Positions 16,077 through 24,423 of a DNA stretch of 64,000 nucleotides are shown in pieces. The first letter of the stretch is position 1; each line of letters starts with the position of its first letter. The DNA is taken from positions 310,001 through 374,000 of the forward strand of contig NZ_PCPZ01000004.1 of NCBI RefSeq assembly GCF_002979865.1, in the 5' to 3' direction. This DNA comes from Arthrobacter sp. MYb214. GTDB taxonomy: Bacteria; Actinomycetota; Actinomycetes; Actinomycetales; Micrococcaceae. The notes beneath the pieces are model-generated. The model was not told where the DNA came from, made no database searches, and was given only the letters and a program-made list of their open reading frames with translations. The position numbers and the translations under genes are program-made.

Positions 16077-16448
16077 ATGGCAGAGCTGTCCTCTAGCCGT
16101 GGAAGCACCACGGTGAACACGGCCGTCTATTCAAAAATCGCTGCCCAAGCAGCCTATAAGGTGCCAGTTGTCGGCTCTGCCGCGGGTGGGATCCTGGGGC
16201 TGGGCAAGTACAAGGATTTTGACAGCCGGCCCAAGGCCAAGGCCGAGGTGCTTGGAAGTGCAGTGGTGGTCGATTTGGACCTTGGATTGAGCTATCCGAG
16301 CAATGTCCAGCAAGCCTGCGAAGACGTGCGGAACATGGTTGCGGCTGATCTGCGCAAGTATCTGGGCGTTGAGCAGGTGCAAACCGATATACGGGTGAGC
16401 TGGATGTCAACGCCGGATGAAGGAACTAGCAACAGGAGGCTGCGATGA
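16077..16448 (+). CDS. Second, shorter Asp23-like protein
   Basis: This protein of about 123 residues aligns with the Asp23 core: NTAVYSKIAAQAAYKVPVVGSAAGG, then AEVLGSAVVVDLDLGLSYPSNVQQACEDVRNMVAADLRKYLGVEQVQTDIRVSW. ATG 16077 follows GGTGA at good spacing; a GTG at 16068 overlapping the preceding stop is the alternative. It overlaps the next gene by four bases. Two different Asp23 proteins in one operon suggest a mixed oligomer, which is inference. Confidence 0.82.
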   Translation: MAELSSSRGSTTVNTAVYSKIAAQAAYKVPVVGSAAGGILGLGKYKDFDSRPKAKAEVLGSAVVVDLDLGLSYPSNVQQACEDVRNMVAADLRKYLGVEQVQTDIRVSWMSTPDEGTSNRRLR

Positions 16449-16996
16449 GCAGGTTCTGGCACGTTCGCAGTGCCCGCACCATGGCCTTGATGATCAGCTT
16501 CATCGTCGTGTTGGCCACGAGCATTCTCCTGGCGCTATCCTGCCTGCTGCGTTTGACCAGCGGACAATGGCCCGGTTTTGCCCAGCAGGGCATTAACGCG
16601 GTCAGCAACTTGCGCTTCAATGACAACCTGGCAGTGATCGCCATGGTGGTTCTTACGGTGCTCGGTCTGCTGCTGTTGCTCAGCGCGCTCATTCCAGGGC
16701 CCCGGCAGAGCATCCTGCTGACTACCGATGATCCTTCAGCGGGGTCGGAACAGGCAATCTCATGCCGTGGAATATCAACCTTGGTGGGGCATGAGGTCGA
16801 GCGAACCGATTCGGTGACCCGCGCGAGCGTGAAAACCAGCCCGGCCCTGGTCCAGGTTACCGTGCAGACTCCAGCGCACTCGGTTCAGCGCGTGCGGGAA
16901 AACGCGCAGGCGCGGGCGCAGCGCGTGATCGACGGGTTGCCATTGCAACGCGCTCCCAAGGTCAAGGTCTCAGTGCAACGCCGAGGGGGAAACTAG
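16445..16996 (+). CDS. AmaP/DUF6286-like membrane anchor protein 1
   Basis: This 183-residue protein has two N-terminal spans (about residues 13-35 and 61-82). A cytoplasmic domain follows, with GISTLVGHEVERTDSVTRASVKTSPALVQVTVQTP and a conserved end PKVKVSVQRRGG. This layout matches the AmaP/DUF6286 proteins that tether Asp23 in actinobacteria. It overlaps the gene before it by four bases and is followed two bases later by the second anchor gene. Confidence 0.78.
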   Translation: MSRFWHVRSARTMALMISFIVVLATSILLALSCLLRLTSGQWPGFAQQGINAVSNLRFNDNLAVIAMVVLTVLGLLLLLSALIPGPRQSILLTTDDPSAGSEQAISCRGISTLVGHEVERTDSVTRASVKTSPALVQVTVQTPAHSVQRVRENAQARAQRVIDGLPLQRAPKVKVSVQRRGGN

Positions 16997-16998
16997 AA

Positions 16999-17583
16999 AT
17001 GTTCAGAACGCATGTGGTGCGCCAACGACTTATTCTGGCGATCTTCGGTTTGGTCCTGCTGGCGGCCGGTGCCTCGGGCCTCGCAGCAGTCTGGTGGGGG
17101 CTTGGCCAAGGCGCTGGCCTCGGCCAAGCCCGGATTGCCAGCAGCCTGCCGATCGATCAGCAGTACCTGCTGCCACTGGGACTCGCGCTCGGAATTGCCG
17201 GCATCGTGCTCTCGCTGGCGGTGCTGATCACTGCCATTCCGCGCCGCCCATCGGCGCATGAATTCAGATACGAATCGAGCAGCGAAGGAGTCAGCGAGAT
17301 CGAGACTTCGGTAATAGCCAAAGCCGCGGAAACGGCCGCTCGAACGCAACCGGAAATCGTGGATGCGAACGTTCGAATTGGCGGCAATGCAGCTGAACCC
17401 GTGCTTTATGCGCGATTCACCCTGCGCGCCGACGCTCCGGCGAATCGAGGGATCGAGCTGGTCAATGGCCGCGTGGTACCTGACCTTGAAATGGTGCTGG
17501 GGGTGCCTTTCTCCCGCAAGCACATCTCGTTCAGCTTCCAGAAGCCGGAAAAGCAGGATTCGAATAAGGCCGTGCTCATCTGA
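16999..17583 (+). CDS. AmaP-like membrane anchor protein 2
   Basis: This 194-residue protein has two spans (about residues 12-33 and 55-77). A cytoplasmic alpha/beta domain follows (SEIETSVIAKAAETAARTQPEIVDANVRIGG), resembling a diverged Asp23 fold. It is the second putative anchor of the array, so the operon encodes two Asp23-like proteins and two anchors. The start lies two bases after the preceding stop, within the same transcription unit. Confidence 0.75.
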   Translation: MFRTHVVRQRLILAIFGLVLLAAGASGLAAVWWGLGQGAGLGQARIASSLPIDQQYLLPLGLALGIAGIVLSLAVLITAIPRRPSAHEFRYESSSEGVSEIETSVIAKAAETAARTQPEIVDANVRIGGNAAEPVLYARFTLRADAPANRGIELVNGRVVPDLEMVLGVPFSRKHISFSFQKPEKQDSNKAVLI

Positions 17584-17658
17584 GCCGGCCCAGGAAAACA
17601 AGAAATAGCCATTAACGGCACGGGCATCGTGCCGCATCTCTTGGGGAAGTAGGAATGC

Positions 17659-17919
17659 ATGGGAATAATCGGTTGGATCATCCTTGGCCTCGTTGCCGGT
17701 GCGATCGCGAAGGCAATCAAGCCCGGAAAGCAGGGAGGCGGCTGGCTTGCCACGCTACTGCTCGGCGTGGTCGGGGCGGTGCTGGGAGGCTGGATTGGCT
17801 CGGCAGTTTTCGGTGTCGGAGTGAGCGAGTTCTGGTCATTGTCCACCTGGCTGCTGGCCATCGGCGGCTCGCTGCTGGTCCTGGTCATTTGGGGTTTTGT
17901 CAGCAGCAAACGCGACTAG
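17659..17919 (+). CDS. GlsB/YeaQ/YmgE-family stress membrane protein
   Basis: This 86-residue, three-span protein shows the transglycosylase-associated-protein pattern: MGIIGWIILGLVAGAIAKAI (residues 1-20), a GKQGGGW turn and GVVGAVLGGWIG. Proteins of this family are induced by stress, but their biochemical role is unknown. AGGAATGC precedes the ATG. It is the last gene of the Asp23 array and is followed by a strong terminator. Confidence 0.9.
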   Translation: MGIIGWIILGLVAGAIAKAIKPGKQGGGWLATLLLGVVGAVLGGWIGSAVFGVGVSEFWSLSTWLLAIGGSLLVLVIWGFVSSKRD

Positions 17920-17964
17920 GGGCATCCGCTGAACTGCCTGCAGCCTGATGGCGCTGGCTAATGG

Positions 17965-17999
17965 GAACGGGCGGGATCCTTATGGATCCCGCCCGTTTC
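17965..17999 (+). terminator. Intrinsic terminator of the Asp23 operon
   Basis: GAAACGGGCGGGATCC-type arms (AACGGGCGGGATCC with GGATCCCGCCCGTT) pair perfectly around TTAT, 46 bases after the GlsB stop codon, followed by TTCCTT. Confidence 0.85.
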
Positions 18000-18161
18000 C
18001 TTCTGCCGCAACGCCTGCATGATGCCGGTGAGAACCTGCAGTGCCCAGGACAGCGCGGGGCCAGGTGCAGCGCGAATCATCCAGCTTGGCATGCAAGGCG
18101 CCCTCCGCTACGAAGGCCATCATCGACAAGACCAGGCAGATCCCAGTCGAGCGAACGTGGC

Positions 18162-18218
18162 GGCTAGGACCGCCTGGAAACCGTAGGGCCAGGACCGCCT
18201 GGAAACCGTAGGGCTAGG
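18162..18218. repeat. 25-bp tandem duplication upstream of the acetyltransferase gene
   Basis: Two 25-bp copies (18162-18186 and 18187-18211) differ by one base, and a partial third copy ends at 18218. The shared core is AGGACCGCCTGGAAACCGTA. The array lies directly before the ATG at 18227 and may alter its expression. Confidence 0.75.
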
Positions 18219-18226
18219 CTTGGGGA

Positions 18227-18820
18227 ATGGAAGATGCGCTGAAAAAGATCAGCTGGCCGGTACGCACTGAACGCCTGTCCCTGCGTCGCGTGAATTCGGC
18301 TGATGTGGAAGACCTCTGGCGCTACCGGCAGCTTGCCGATGTCACCCAGTGGATTACCGCTGGCCCAGCAACCGTGGAAGAATTCCGTTCGCTGTTCTTC
18401 GCGAAGGACTATCCGCTGAGGAACCTGGCTGTGGAACTGGACACCGGGCAGGGGACCCAGCTGATTGGCACGGTCATGCTGGATATCGTGGATGGCTGGG
18501 GGCAAAGCGAAATTGAGCAGCACGCCAAGGGCGTTGAGGGCAACCTCGGCTGGAGCTTCGATCCCTCCTTCGGTGGCAAGGGCTACGCCACCGAAGCCGT
18601 TGCCGCTGCCATGGGCCTGTGCTTCGGCCCGCTTGGCCTGCGCAGGGTTACTGCCGAATGCTTTGCCGCCAATGAGCCATCATGGAGACTGATGGAGCGT
18701 TTGGGGATGCGCAGGGAATTCCATGGCCGCAAGGACAGCCTGCATCGCAGCGGTGAATGGATGGATTCCGTGGGCTACGCGCTGTTGGCTGAGGAATGGA
18801 CGGCCCAGGCCTCCTGCTAA
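18227..18820 (+). CDS. GNAT-family N-acetyltransferase (RimJ/RimL type)
   Basis: This 197-residue cytoplasmic protein has the opening WPVRTERLSLRRVNSADVEDLWRYR and the acetyl-CoA loop region FDPSFGGKGYATEAVAAAMGLCFG. The C-terminal motif ANEPSWRLMERLGMRREF is typical of RimJ/RimL acetyltransferases of protein N-termini, amino acids or antibiotics. The acceptor is unknown. The start has no strong ribosome-binding site, and the 25-bp duplication ends eight bases before it. Confidence 0.88.
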   Translation: MEDALKKISWPVRTERLSLRRVNSADVEDLWRYRQLADVTQWITAGPATVEEFRSLFFAKDYPLRNLAVELDTGQGTQLIGTVMLDIVDGWGQSEIEQHAKGVEGNLGWSFDPSFGGKGYATEAVAAAMGLCFGPLGLRRVTAECFAANEPSWRLMERLGMRREFHGRKDSLHRSGEWMDSVGYALLAEEWTAQASC

Positions 18821-18906
18821 AGGATGAGGGATGGATCCTTGATCACCGGTGTGTTCTTTGAAAGGCTGGAAGGGAACAGCACCACCCCAACGAGCTAGGC
18901 GGTCCC

Positions 18907-19173
18907 ATGGGCAAATCAACGCGCACCAGTGTTCTTTTGGCGCTGGCAACCGCCGCTATTCTGCTCATGGCGCTGTCGGAGGAACCTACCTGGGGGTTGC
19001 TCGTAGGCAGCTGGACCTTGATGCTTTGGGGTTGGACTGGCAGTCCGAAGCCCCAAGAAATCACCGTCGATGCACAGGGGCTCTCACCCCGGGATGTGAA
19101 GGAATACCGCCGTCAGCATCCGGGCGTGACGATGGTTGACGCGATCAATGCGCTGGGGAAGTCCAAGCAATAG
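18907..19173 (+). CDS. Small membrane protein, unknown
   Basis: This 88-residue protein has two adjacent hydrophobic segments (about residues 8-24 and 29-43) and a soluble tail, VKEYRRQHPGVTMVDAINAL. It is not recognised. An AGGCGG site lies before ATG 18907. It shares direction with the acetyltransferase upstream and is followed by a terminator. Confidence 0.6.
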   Translation: MGKSTRTSVLLALATAAILLMALSEEPTWGLLVGSWTLMLWGWTGSPKPQEITVDAQGLSPRDVKEYRRQHPGVTMVDAINALGKSKQ

Positions 19174-19209
19174 CAAAAGCAGGGCCCGCAGTGCGGGTGA
19201 ATGGATGCA

Positions 19210-19253
19210 GTTGAGCCCCATGAACTAGTTGTCGTTCATGGGGCTCAACTTTT
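19210..19253 (+). terminator. Intrinsic terminator
   Basis: GTTGAGCCCCATGAAC pairs perfectly with GTTCATGGGGCTCAAC (16 bp, eight-base loop), followed by TTTT. It ends the transcript of the small membrane protein gene and separates it from the convergent siderophore operon. Confidence 0.85.
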
Positions 19254-19270
19254 GGTGTTCATGGCGTTGC

Positions 19271-20026
19271 CTAGTAGTAAACCGCCAGCGGGCCATTGGG
19301 GCCCGGGATGACCTTTACCGGGGTTTCGAAGACCTTGGTCAACACCTCATCGCACATGATTTCATCAGGGGTGCCGAACTCGACGACCTTGCCCTGCTTC
19401 ATTGCGCAGATGTAGTCGGCGTAGTGGCCGGCGAAATTGATGTCGTGCAGCACGATCACGATGGTGCGGTTCAGCTCGCGGGCAGCGCGCTGCAGATGCT
19501 GCATCATCACTACCGAGTGCTTCATGTCCAGGTTGTTCAGCGGCTCATCGAGCAGCACCGTGTCGGTGTCCTGGGCCAGGACCATGGCCACGTAGGCGCG
19601 CTGGCGCTGGCCTCCGGAGAGCTCATCGAGGTAGCGGCGTTCCAATTCGCCCAGGTCCAGGAAGTCGATGGAGCGCGAGATGATCTCTTCATCGGCCTGG
19701 GTCAACCGGCCCTTGGAGTGCGGGTAGCGGCCGAAGCCCACCAGCTGGCGCACGGTCAGGCGGGTCACGAAGTGGTTTTCCTGGCGCAGGATCGAGACGA
19801 TCTTGGCCAGATCCTTCGAGTTGGTCTTGGATACGTCGTAGCCGGAGACCTCGATGGAACCCTGGTCGATGCCCAGCAGGCGCCCGACCATGGTGAGCAT
19901 GGTGGACTTGCCGGCGCCGTTCGGGCCTACCAGGGCGGTGATGCCGCCGGTGGGGATTTCCAAGCTGACCGGGCCGATGGAGACCGTGGAGCTGTACTTC
20001 TTGCTGACGGAATTGAGGGTAATCAC
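19271..20026 (-). CDS. Iron-siderophore ABC transporter ATP-binding protein
   Basis: This 251-residue ATPase contains Walker A GPNGAGKSTML, the signature LSGGQRQRAYVAMVLAQ, Walker B TVLLDEPLNNLD and the switch His in VLHDINFAG. It energises uptake through the two permeases encoded upstream. It starts at GTG 20026, overlapping the preceding stop by four bases (GTGA). The set order (binding protein, two permeases, ATPase) matches YclNOPQ/CeuBCDE/FatBCDE importers of catecholate-type siderophores. Confidence 0.92.
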   Translation of the reverse strand: MITLNSVSKKYSSTVSIGPVSLEIPTGGITALVGPNGAGKSTMLTMVGRLLGIDQGSIEVSGYDVSKTNSKDLAKIVSILRQENHFVTRLTVRQLVGFGRYPHSKGRLTQADEEIISRSIDFLDLGELERRYLDELSGGQRQRAYVAMVLAQDTDTVLLDEPLNNLDMKHSVVMMQHLQRAARELNRTIVIVLHDINFAGHYADYICAMKQGKVVEFGTPDEIMCDEVLTKVFETPVKVIPGPNGPLAVYY

Positions 20027-21057
20027 AGCCGGCCCTTTCGCAGGATGAAGATCAGGAATGTAATGCCGCCGACGGCTTCGATGATGATGCCGACCACGCC
20101 TTCTGCGTAGAAGATGTTCTTCATGACGAAGTAGGCGCCGGCCAGGACCACGAAGCCGATGAGGAAGGACATCGGGTAGATGTAGCGGTGGTCGTAGGTG
20201 TCCGCCAGCTGGTAGGCCAAGGTGGCCACCAGGAAGCCGAGGAAGGTCAGCGGGCCCACCAGTGCGGTGGTGACCGCCATGAGAATCGATACGAAGAACA
20301 AGGTCTTCATGACCTCGCGGCGGTGGTTGATCCCCAGGTTGATGGTGGTTTCCTTGCCCAAGGCCAGGATGTTCATCTTCTTCGAGGACAGCACCAGGTA
20401 GCCGCCGGCAATGGCCACCAGCGGGATGGCCACCGGCATGTAGCTCATGTCGGCGTTGGCCATCGAGCCGAACAGGCGTGCGGTGAGGACATCGAATTCG
20501 CTCGGGGTCAGCAGGCGCTGCATGAAGGTCGAGATCGAGCCCAGCCCGGTGCCGATGATGATGCCCACCAGCAGCATGATCTGGATGTTGCCCAGCTTGC
20601 CCGAAAGCAGCCAGCCGTACAGGGCCACCGAGAGGCCCACCATGATCGCCACTTGCAGGACGAACTGGCTGACACCGGTGAAGAAGGTCACCCCGGCAAC
20701 GCCCAGCACGAAGATCGCACCGGTCTGCACCACCCGGTACAAGGCTTCGAAGCCCATGATCGACGGGGTGATGATGCGGTTGTTGGTCACCGTTTGGAAA
20801 GCCACCGTGGCGATGGACTGGCAGGCGGCCACGATCACCATGGTCAGGATGTTGCTGGCGCGCAGCTTGGCGATGATCCAGAATCCGTCGGAGCCAAAGG
20901 GCATGGGGTTATCCCAGGCGAGCAGGCCGATCCCGAAGAACAGGGCCAGCCCGATCATGATGGACAGGGTGATCCAGTATCGCTTGCGGACCTTCTTGGT
21001 GGGCAGCGGCCCGGCAGAACGGGCGGAGTGGTGGATGCCCAAAGCGGGATGAGTCAT
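20023..21057 (-). CDS. Iron-siderophore ABC transporter permease 2 (FecCD family)
   Basis: This permease of about 344 residues has nine to ten predicted spans and FecCD-family motifs (VMGFEALYRVVQT-like segment, GIIIGTGLGSISTFMQRLL, GPLTFLGFLVATLAYQL). ATG 21057 is chosen; a TTG at 21069 overlapping the previous stop is possible. With the permease at 21062 it forms the heterodimeric membrane channel for ferric siderophore. Confidence 0.9.
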   Translation of the reverse strand: MTHPALGIHHSARSAGPLPTKKVRKRYWITLSIMIGLALFFGIGLLAWDNPMPFGSDGFWIIAKLRASNILTMVIVAACQSIATVAFQTVTNNRIITPSIMGFEALYRVVQTGAIFVLGVAGVTFFTGVSQFVLQVAIMVGLSVALYGWLLSGKLGNIQIMLLVGIIIGTGLGSISTFMQRLLTPSEFDVLTARLFGSMANADMSYMPVAIPLVAIAGGYLVLSSKKMNILALGKETTINLGINHRREVMKTLFFVSILMAVTTALVGPLTFLGFLVATLAYQLADTYDHRYIYPMSFLIGFVVLAGAYFVMKNIFYAEGVVGIIIEAVGGITFLIFILRKGRL

Positions 21058-21061
21058 GAGA

Positions 21062-22042
21062 TTAGCCAACTTTACGCTGCCTCAGAAGCAGGAAGATGAA
21101 GACGGCCGCGCCGAGTACGCCCAGGATCAGGGAGACCGGGACCTCGAACGGCATGATGATGGTGCGGCCGATCAGGTCGCACACCGTGGTGATCGCGATG
21201 CCCAGCAGGCAGACCCAGGGCAGGTTGCTGCGCAGGTCGTCACCGCGGACCATCGAGACGATATTCGGCACGATCAGGCCGAGGAATGGCAGGTTGCCGA
21301 TGACCACGGTGACCACGCCGGTAGCGACCGCGATCAGCGCGGTGCCCAGCAGCATCACCTGGCGGTAATTCAGCCCGACGTTGGTGGCGATTTCCTCGCC
21401 GAGCCCTGCTACGGTGAAGCGGTCGGCCACGATGTAGATGGCAATGGCGACGATGGCCACGATCCACAGCACCTCGTACTGCCCGCGGATCACAGAGGTG
21501 AAGGAACCAGCCAGCCAGATGCCCATGGACTGCAGCTTGTCGGTGGACAGCGCGAAGAAGGTGGAGAAGGCGCCGACCACGGAACCGAGCATGATGCCCA
21601 CGATCGGCACGGTCAGCGAGGCCTTGAGCGAAATGCGCTGCAAGAACAGGAAGAAGATCATGGTGCCGATGAAGGCGAAGACAATCGCGACGCTCATCTT
21701 GGCCAGCAGCGACGCGCTGGGGAAGAGTACCAGCATGGTCAGTAGGCCCAGGCCCGCCCATTCGGTGGTGCCGGTGGTGGTCGGCTCCACGAAGCGGTTC
21801 TGGGTCAGCAACTGCATCACCAATCCGCTCATGGCCATGGCCGCTCCGGCCAGTACCAGCGCAAGGGTGCGCGGAATGCGGGTGACGGCGAACATCATGG
21901 CGCCGTCGTCCATGCCGAAGATGTCGTAGACGCCGGTGAACAGGGAGAACGCCAGCAGCACCAGTACTGCGAGGATGCCCAATGCGAGTTTTCCGGAAAG
22001 GGCCTTGCTCTTGGTCCGGGCTGGGGAGGTCGTGCTTGTCAT
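21062..22042 (-). CDS. Iron-siderophore ABC transporter permease 1 (FecCD family)
   Basis: This 326-residue multi-span permease carries FecCD hallmarks: VTRIPRTLALVLAGAAMAMSGLVMQLLTQNRFVEPTTTGTTEWAGLG and IGNLPFLGLIVPNIVSMVRGDD. It lies 92 bases after the binding-protein gene in the same operon and precedes the second permease by four bases. It should pair with that permease in the inner membrane. Confidence 0.92.
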   Translation of the reverse strand: MTSTTSPARTKSKALSGKLALGILAVLVLLAFSLFTGVYDIFGMDDGAMMFAVTRIPRTLALVLAGAAMAMSGLVMQLLTQNRFVEPTTTGTTEWAGLGLLTMLVLFPSASLLAKMSVAIVFAFIGTMIFFLFLQRISLKASLTVPIVGIMLGSVVGAFSTFFALSTDKLQSMGIWLAGSFTSVIRGQYEVLWIVAIVAIAIYIVADRFTVAGLGEEIATNVGLNYRQVMLLGTALIAVATGVVTVVIGNLPFLGLIVPNIVSMVRGDDLRSNLPWVCLLGIAITTVCDLIGRTIIMPFEVPVSLILGVLGAAVFIFLLLRQRKVG

Positions 22043-22134
22043 TATGCCGCCGTGGAAATAAGTGGTGGGAAAACAGCTCTAGTGGCGAAGCCGGAATACG
22101 GCTTCGCCACTAGCTGGCTGGGGTGTCCGGAATG

Positions 22135-23121
22135 CTACTTGGCAGCTTCCAGCGCGTCAGCGAAAGTATTCAGGAACTCGGTGTAGGTCTGGATGCTCTC
22201 GTTGGTGTAGGTGTCAGCAGGCATGACGACAACCTGGGATTCCTTCGAGGCGGTGACATTCTGCAGCGCCTCGGACTTCTCCAGCAGGTCCTTTGCCGGC
22301 TGGTAGTCCGCACCGTCGGCTTCAACCGCTGCGTCGCGGTCCATGACGATGATCCAGTCCGGGTTGGACTTGGCGATGGCTTCGACCGAAACGTCGTCGC
22401 CCTCGTGGTCGGTGGAGGATTCGTCGAGCTTCAGCGCCGGGGTCAGGCCCAGGAAGTCGAACATCGGGCCGACGGTGCGGCCGGTGGTAGGAGCCGAGTA
22501 GCCCAGCTCGCCGCCCGAGGCGATCAGGCCCATGACGGTCTGGTCCTTGTCGTAGGCATCGGTGACGCGCTTCTCGGCGGCTTCGAAGTCCTCAACGAGC
22601 TTTTTGGCCTCGGCCTGCTTGCCGAAGATCTCGCCCAGGGTGGTGACCTGGCGTTCCAGCTCAGCGTCAAATGGCTCGCCTTCGCGTGGGTCCAGCGAAA
22701 TGATGGCGGCTTCCGGAGCCAGTTCCTTGAACTTCGCGGCGTGCTGGGTGTAGCGCTGGCCGTTGATGATCAGGTCAGGGTCGACGGTGACAACTGATTC
22801 CAGGTTCGGTTCCTTGTGGCTGCCCAAGTCCAGGATGTTCTCGTCCTTGGTGTAGGAGATGGTATCCGGCATCAGCGAGACAGCGCCTGCGGTGAGCTTG
22901 ATGCCCCAGGAATCCAGGGTCTCGAAGGTGCGGTTATCCGTGGCAACGACAGACTTCGCGGGAACCTCGATCTTCTTCTCACCTTCATTGTCGGTGATGG
23001 TGACGGTCTTGGTGTCGCCAGCCTTGGCCTCAGCTGCCGTATCGGTAGCGGAACCGCAAGCGGTCAGTGACAGTGCGGCGATGCTCAGCAGTGCGGCAGC
23101 GCGAAGCTTCATGGAGGACAT
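22135..23121 (-). CDS. Siderophore-binding lipoprotein of the ABC importer
   Basis: This 328-residue protein starts with a lipoprotein signal (LLSIAALSLTACGS, Cys22) and a FepB/FhuD-type periplasmic-binding fold: VVATDNRTFETLDSWGIK, NLESVVTVDPDLIING and SNPDWIIVMDRD. It captures ferric siderophore outside the membrane and hands it to the permeases. ATG 23121 is preceded by AAGGAA. A candidate iron box lies 57-75 bases upstream, consistent with iron-repressed expression. Confidence 0.92.
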   Translation of the reverse strand: MSSMKLRAAALLSIAALSLTACGSATDTAAEAKAGDTKTVTITDNEGEKKIEVPAKSVVATDNRTFETLDSWGIKLTAGAVSLMPDTISYTKDENILDLGSHKEPNLESVVTVDPDLIINGQRYTQHAAKFKELAPEAAIISLDPREGEPFDAELERQVTTLGEIFGKQAEAKKLVEDFEAAEKRVTDAYDKDQTVMGLIASGGELGYSAPTTGRTVGPMFDFLGLTPALKLDESSTDHEGDDVSVEAIAKSNPDWIIVMDRDAAVEADGADYQPAKDLLEKSEALQNVTASKESQVVVMPADTYTNESIQTYTEFLNTFADALEAAK

Positions 23122-23177
23122 GTATTCCTTCTTCGGACAGCAACCGGCGTTGGTTGCGCTATTGAGTGATCTGATAA

Positions 23178-23196
23178 TTAGCTTAGCCTTATCTGA
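23178..23196. promoter_or_regulatory. Candidate IdeR/DtxR iron box
   Basis: TTAGCTTAGCCTTATCTGA matches the actinobacterial DtxR/IdeR consensus TTAGGTTAGSCTAACCTAA at 15 of 19 positions by my count. It sits just before the siderophore importer operon, where an iron-dependent repressor should bind. The rest of 23122-23469 shows no gene. Confidence 0.6.
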
Positions 23197-23469
23197 GCGA
23201 ATTAAGCCAAACGGCTCTTATGTTAGCTAGGTCACCCAAATGCGCGAATTCAAGGCTGGAACCGTCCGCAAATGCGGCTCTTGATGAGGCTTGCCCCAGC
23301 TGACTGGGCTATTTCAGGGAGAAATAACGATCATCGGCCTTGTTTAATTAGTGTCCGAAGGCATGGAGGAAGCTGCGTCAGGCAGCGTAATGAATTGCAC
23401 CTCCAGCTCATTGCATGAGCCGAGCCATGGCGCAGATGCTGCCATTGATGCCCGTTTTGCGCGCCGGTA

Positions 23470-24003
23470 TCAGGCTGCCGGGTAGGTGATCCGCGACTGC
23501 TGGTCGATCACCGCGCCAGGGCTCAGCTCGGCAGGTTTGGCCGGATGCCCATCGATGATGTGGAATACCTCGGCACCGCGGGCCAGCAGATGATCAGCAA
23601 TGATCCTGCGATGGCAACGCCACCATACAGCTTCGGCGCACATGATCGCCGTCTTCTGGCCGGCGGCCCGCGCCTGCAACCGCTGGAGCGCCTGCAGGAA
23701 ATCGTCCCCGAGGGCATGGTCGGCGTAATTATGGAAGCTGCGGTTCGTCCACCATGCGTTGACTGCGAAATCGACGCTTCGGCTCACAGGACGCCTGCCG
23801 GTCAGCGCTTCCGCGTGGTGCAGGCTGATTCCTGCCGTGCTCAAGGAGGCTTCCAAGGCATCCGCATTGAACTGCGGGAATTTGCGGGGGCCGGCGAGTT
23901 TGCGGACATCCACAACATTCGTGACTCCGTACTGCGTTAGCAGTGCGAGGAAATCCTCGATGGATCGTGCCGAATGTCCAATGGTGAAAATTCCAGCGGG
24001 CAA
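23470..24003 (-). CDS. DUF488-family protein
   Basis: This 177-residue cytoplasmic protein has the DUF488 pattern FTIGHSARSIEDFLALLTQYGVTNVVDVR at the N-terminus, the fold's CAEAVWWRCHRRIIADHLL near residue 125-143, and HIIDGH. Function is unknown; the conserved Cys and Arg/His cluster suggests an enzyme. The start is TTG 24003, supported by AAGGAG eight bases ahead. The gene at 24037 lies upstream on the same strand. Confidence 0.85.
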   Translation of the reverse strand: MPAGIFTIGHSARSIEDFLALLTQYGVTNVVDVRKLAGPRKFPQFNADALEASLSTAGISLHHAEALTGRRPVSRSVDFAVNAWWTNRSFHNYADHALGDDFLQALQRLQARAAGQKTAIMCAEAVWWRCHRRIIADHLLARGAEVFHIIDGHPAKPAELSPGAVIDQQSRITYPAA

Positions 24004-24036
24004 AATGCTGGCTCCTTGGGTGGGGAAGGGGCGGGG

Positions 24037-24249
24037 CTAATGCTGATCGTGCTTGGCGGAGCTGAGGACTAGTTGGAGCAGCTCTTCGACTTCGGCAGCA
24101 CGGGACTGCCAGTAGCCGGTGTCGAGCCCGAAGCCGAGTGTTGCTTCATCGGCGCGTTTCTTGAAATAGTCCCGGTGGTCCTCCAGCGCATTGGCCAGGT
24201 CCGCGAATTGGTCATTGCTCAGTTCCAAGTTCAAGGTTCTCTGCTTCAT
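24037..24249 (-). CDS. Small hypothetical protein
   Basis: This protein of about 70 residues is charged, lacks a membrane span and is not recognised. It is probably helical (NDQFADLANALEDHRDYFKKRADEATLG). The start at ATG 24249 has AGGA eight bases ahead; an ATG at 24258 is possible. It precedes the DUF488 gene on the same strand by 33 bases and may be co-transcribed. Confidence 0.6.
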   Translation of the reverse strand: MKQRTLNLELSNDQFADLANALEDHRDYFKKRADEATLGFGLDTGYWQSRAAEVEELLQLVLSSAKHDQH

Positions 24250-24423
24250 GAGCTTCATCCTGGGTCGAGTGCGAATTCTATGAACCCGAGCGTACGCCCA
24301 TTGCCAACCGAAATGACCGCTATCAAGCTGGCACTCAGAAAGTCGTCGCCGAAGCTCGCCGGGAATAGGCTCGTGGCAGGCCTTGTTGTGCCGAATACGA
24401 GCATCGATCAGAAGGAGCAGTTC

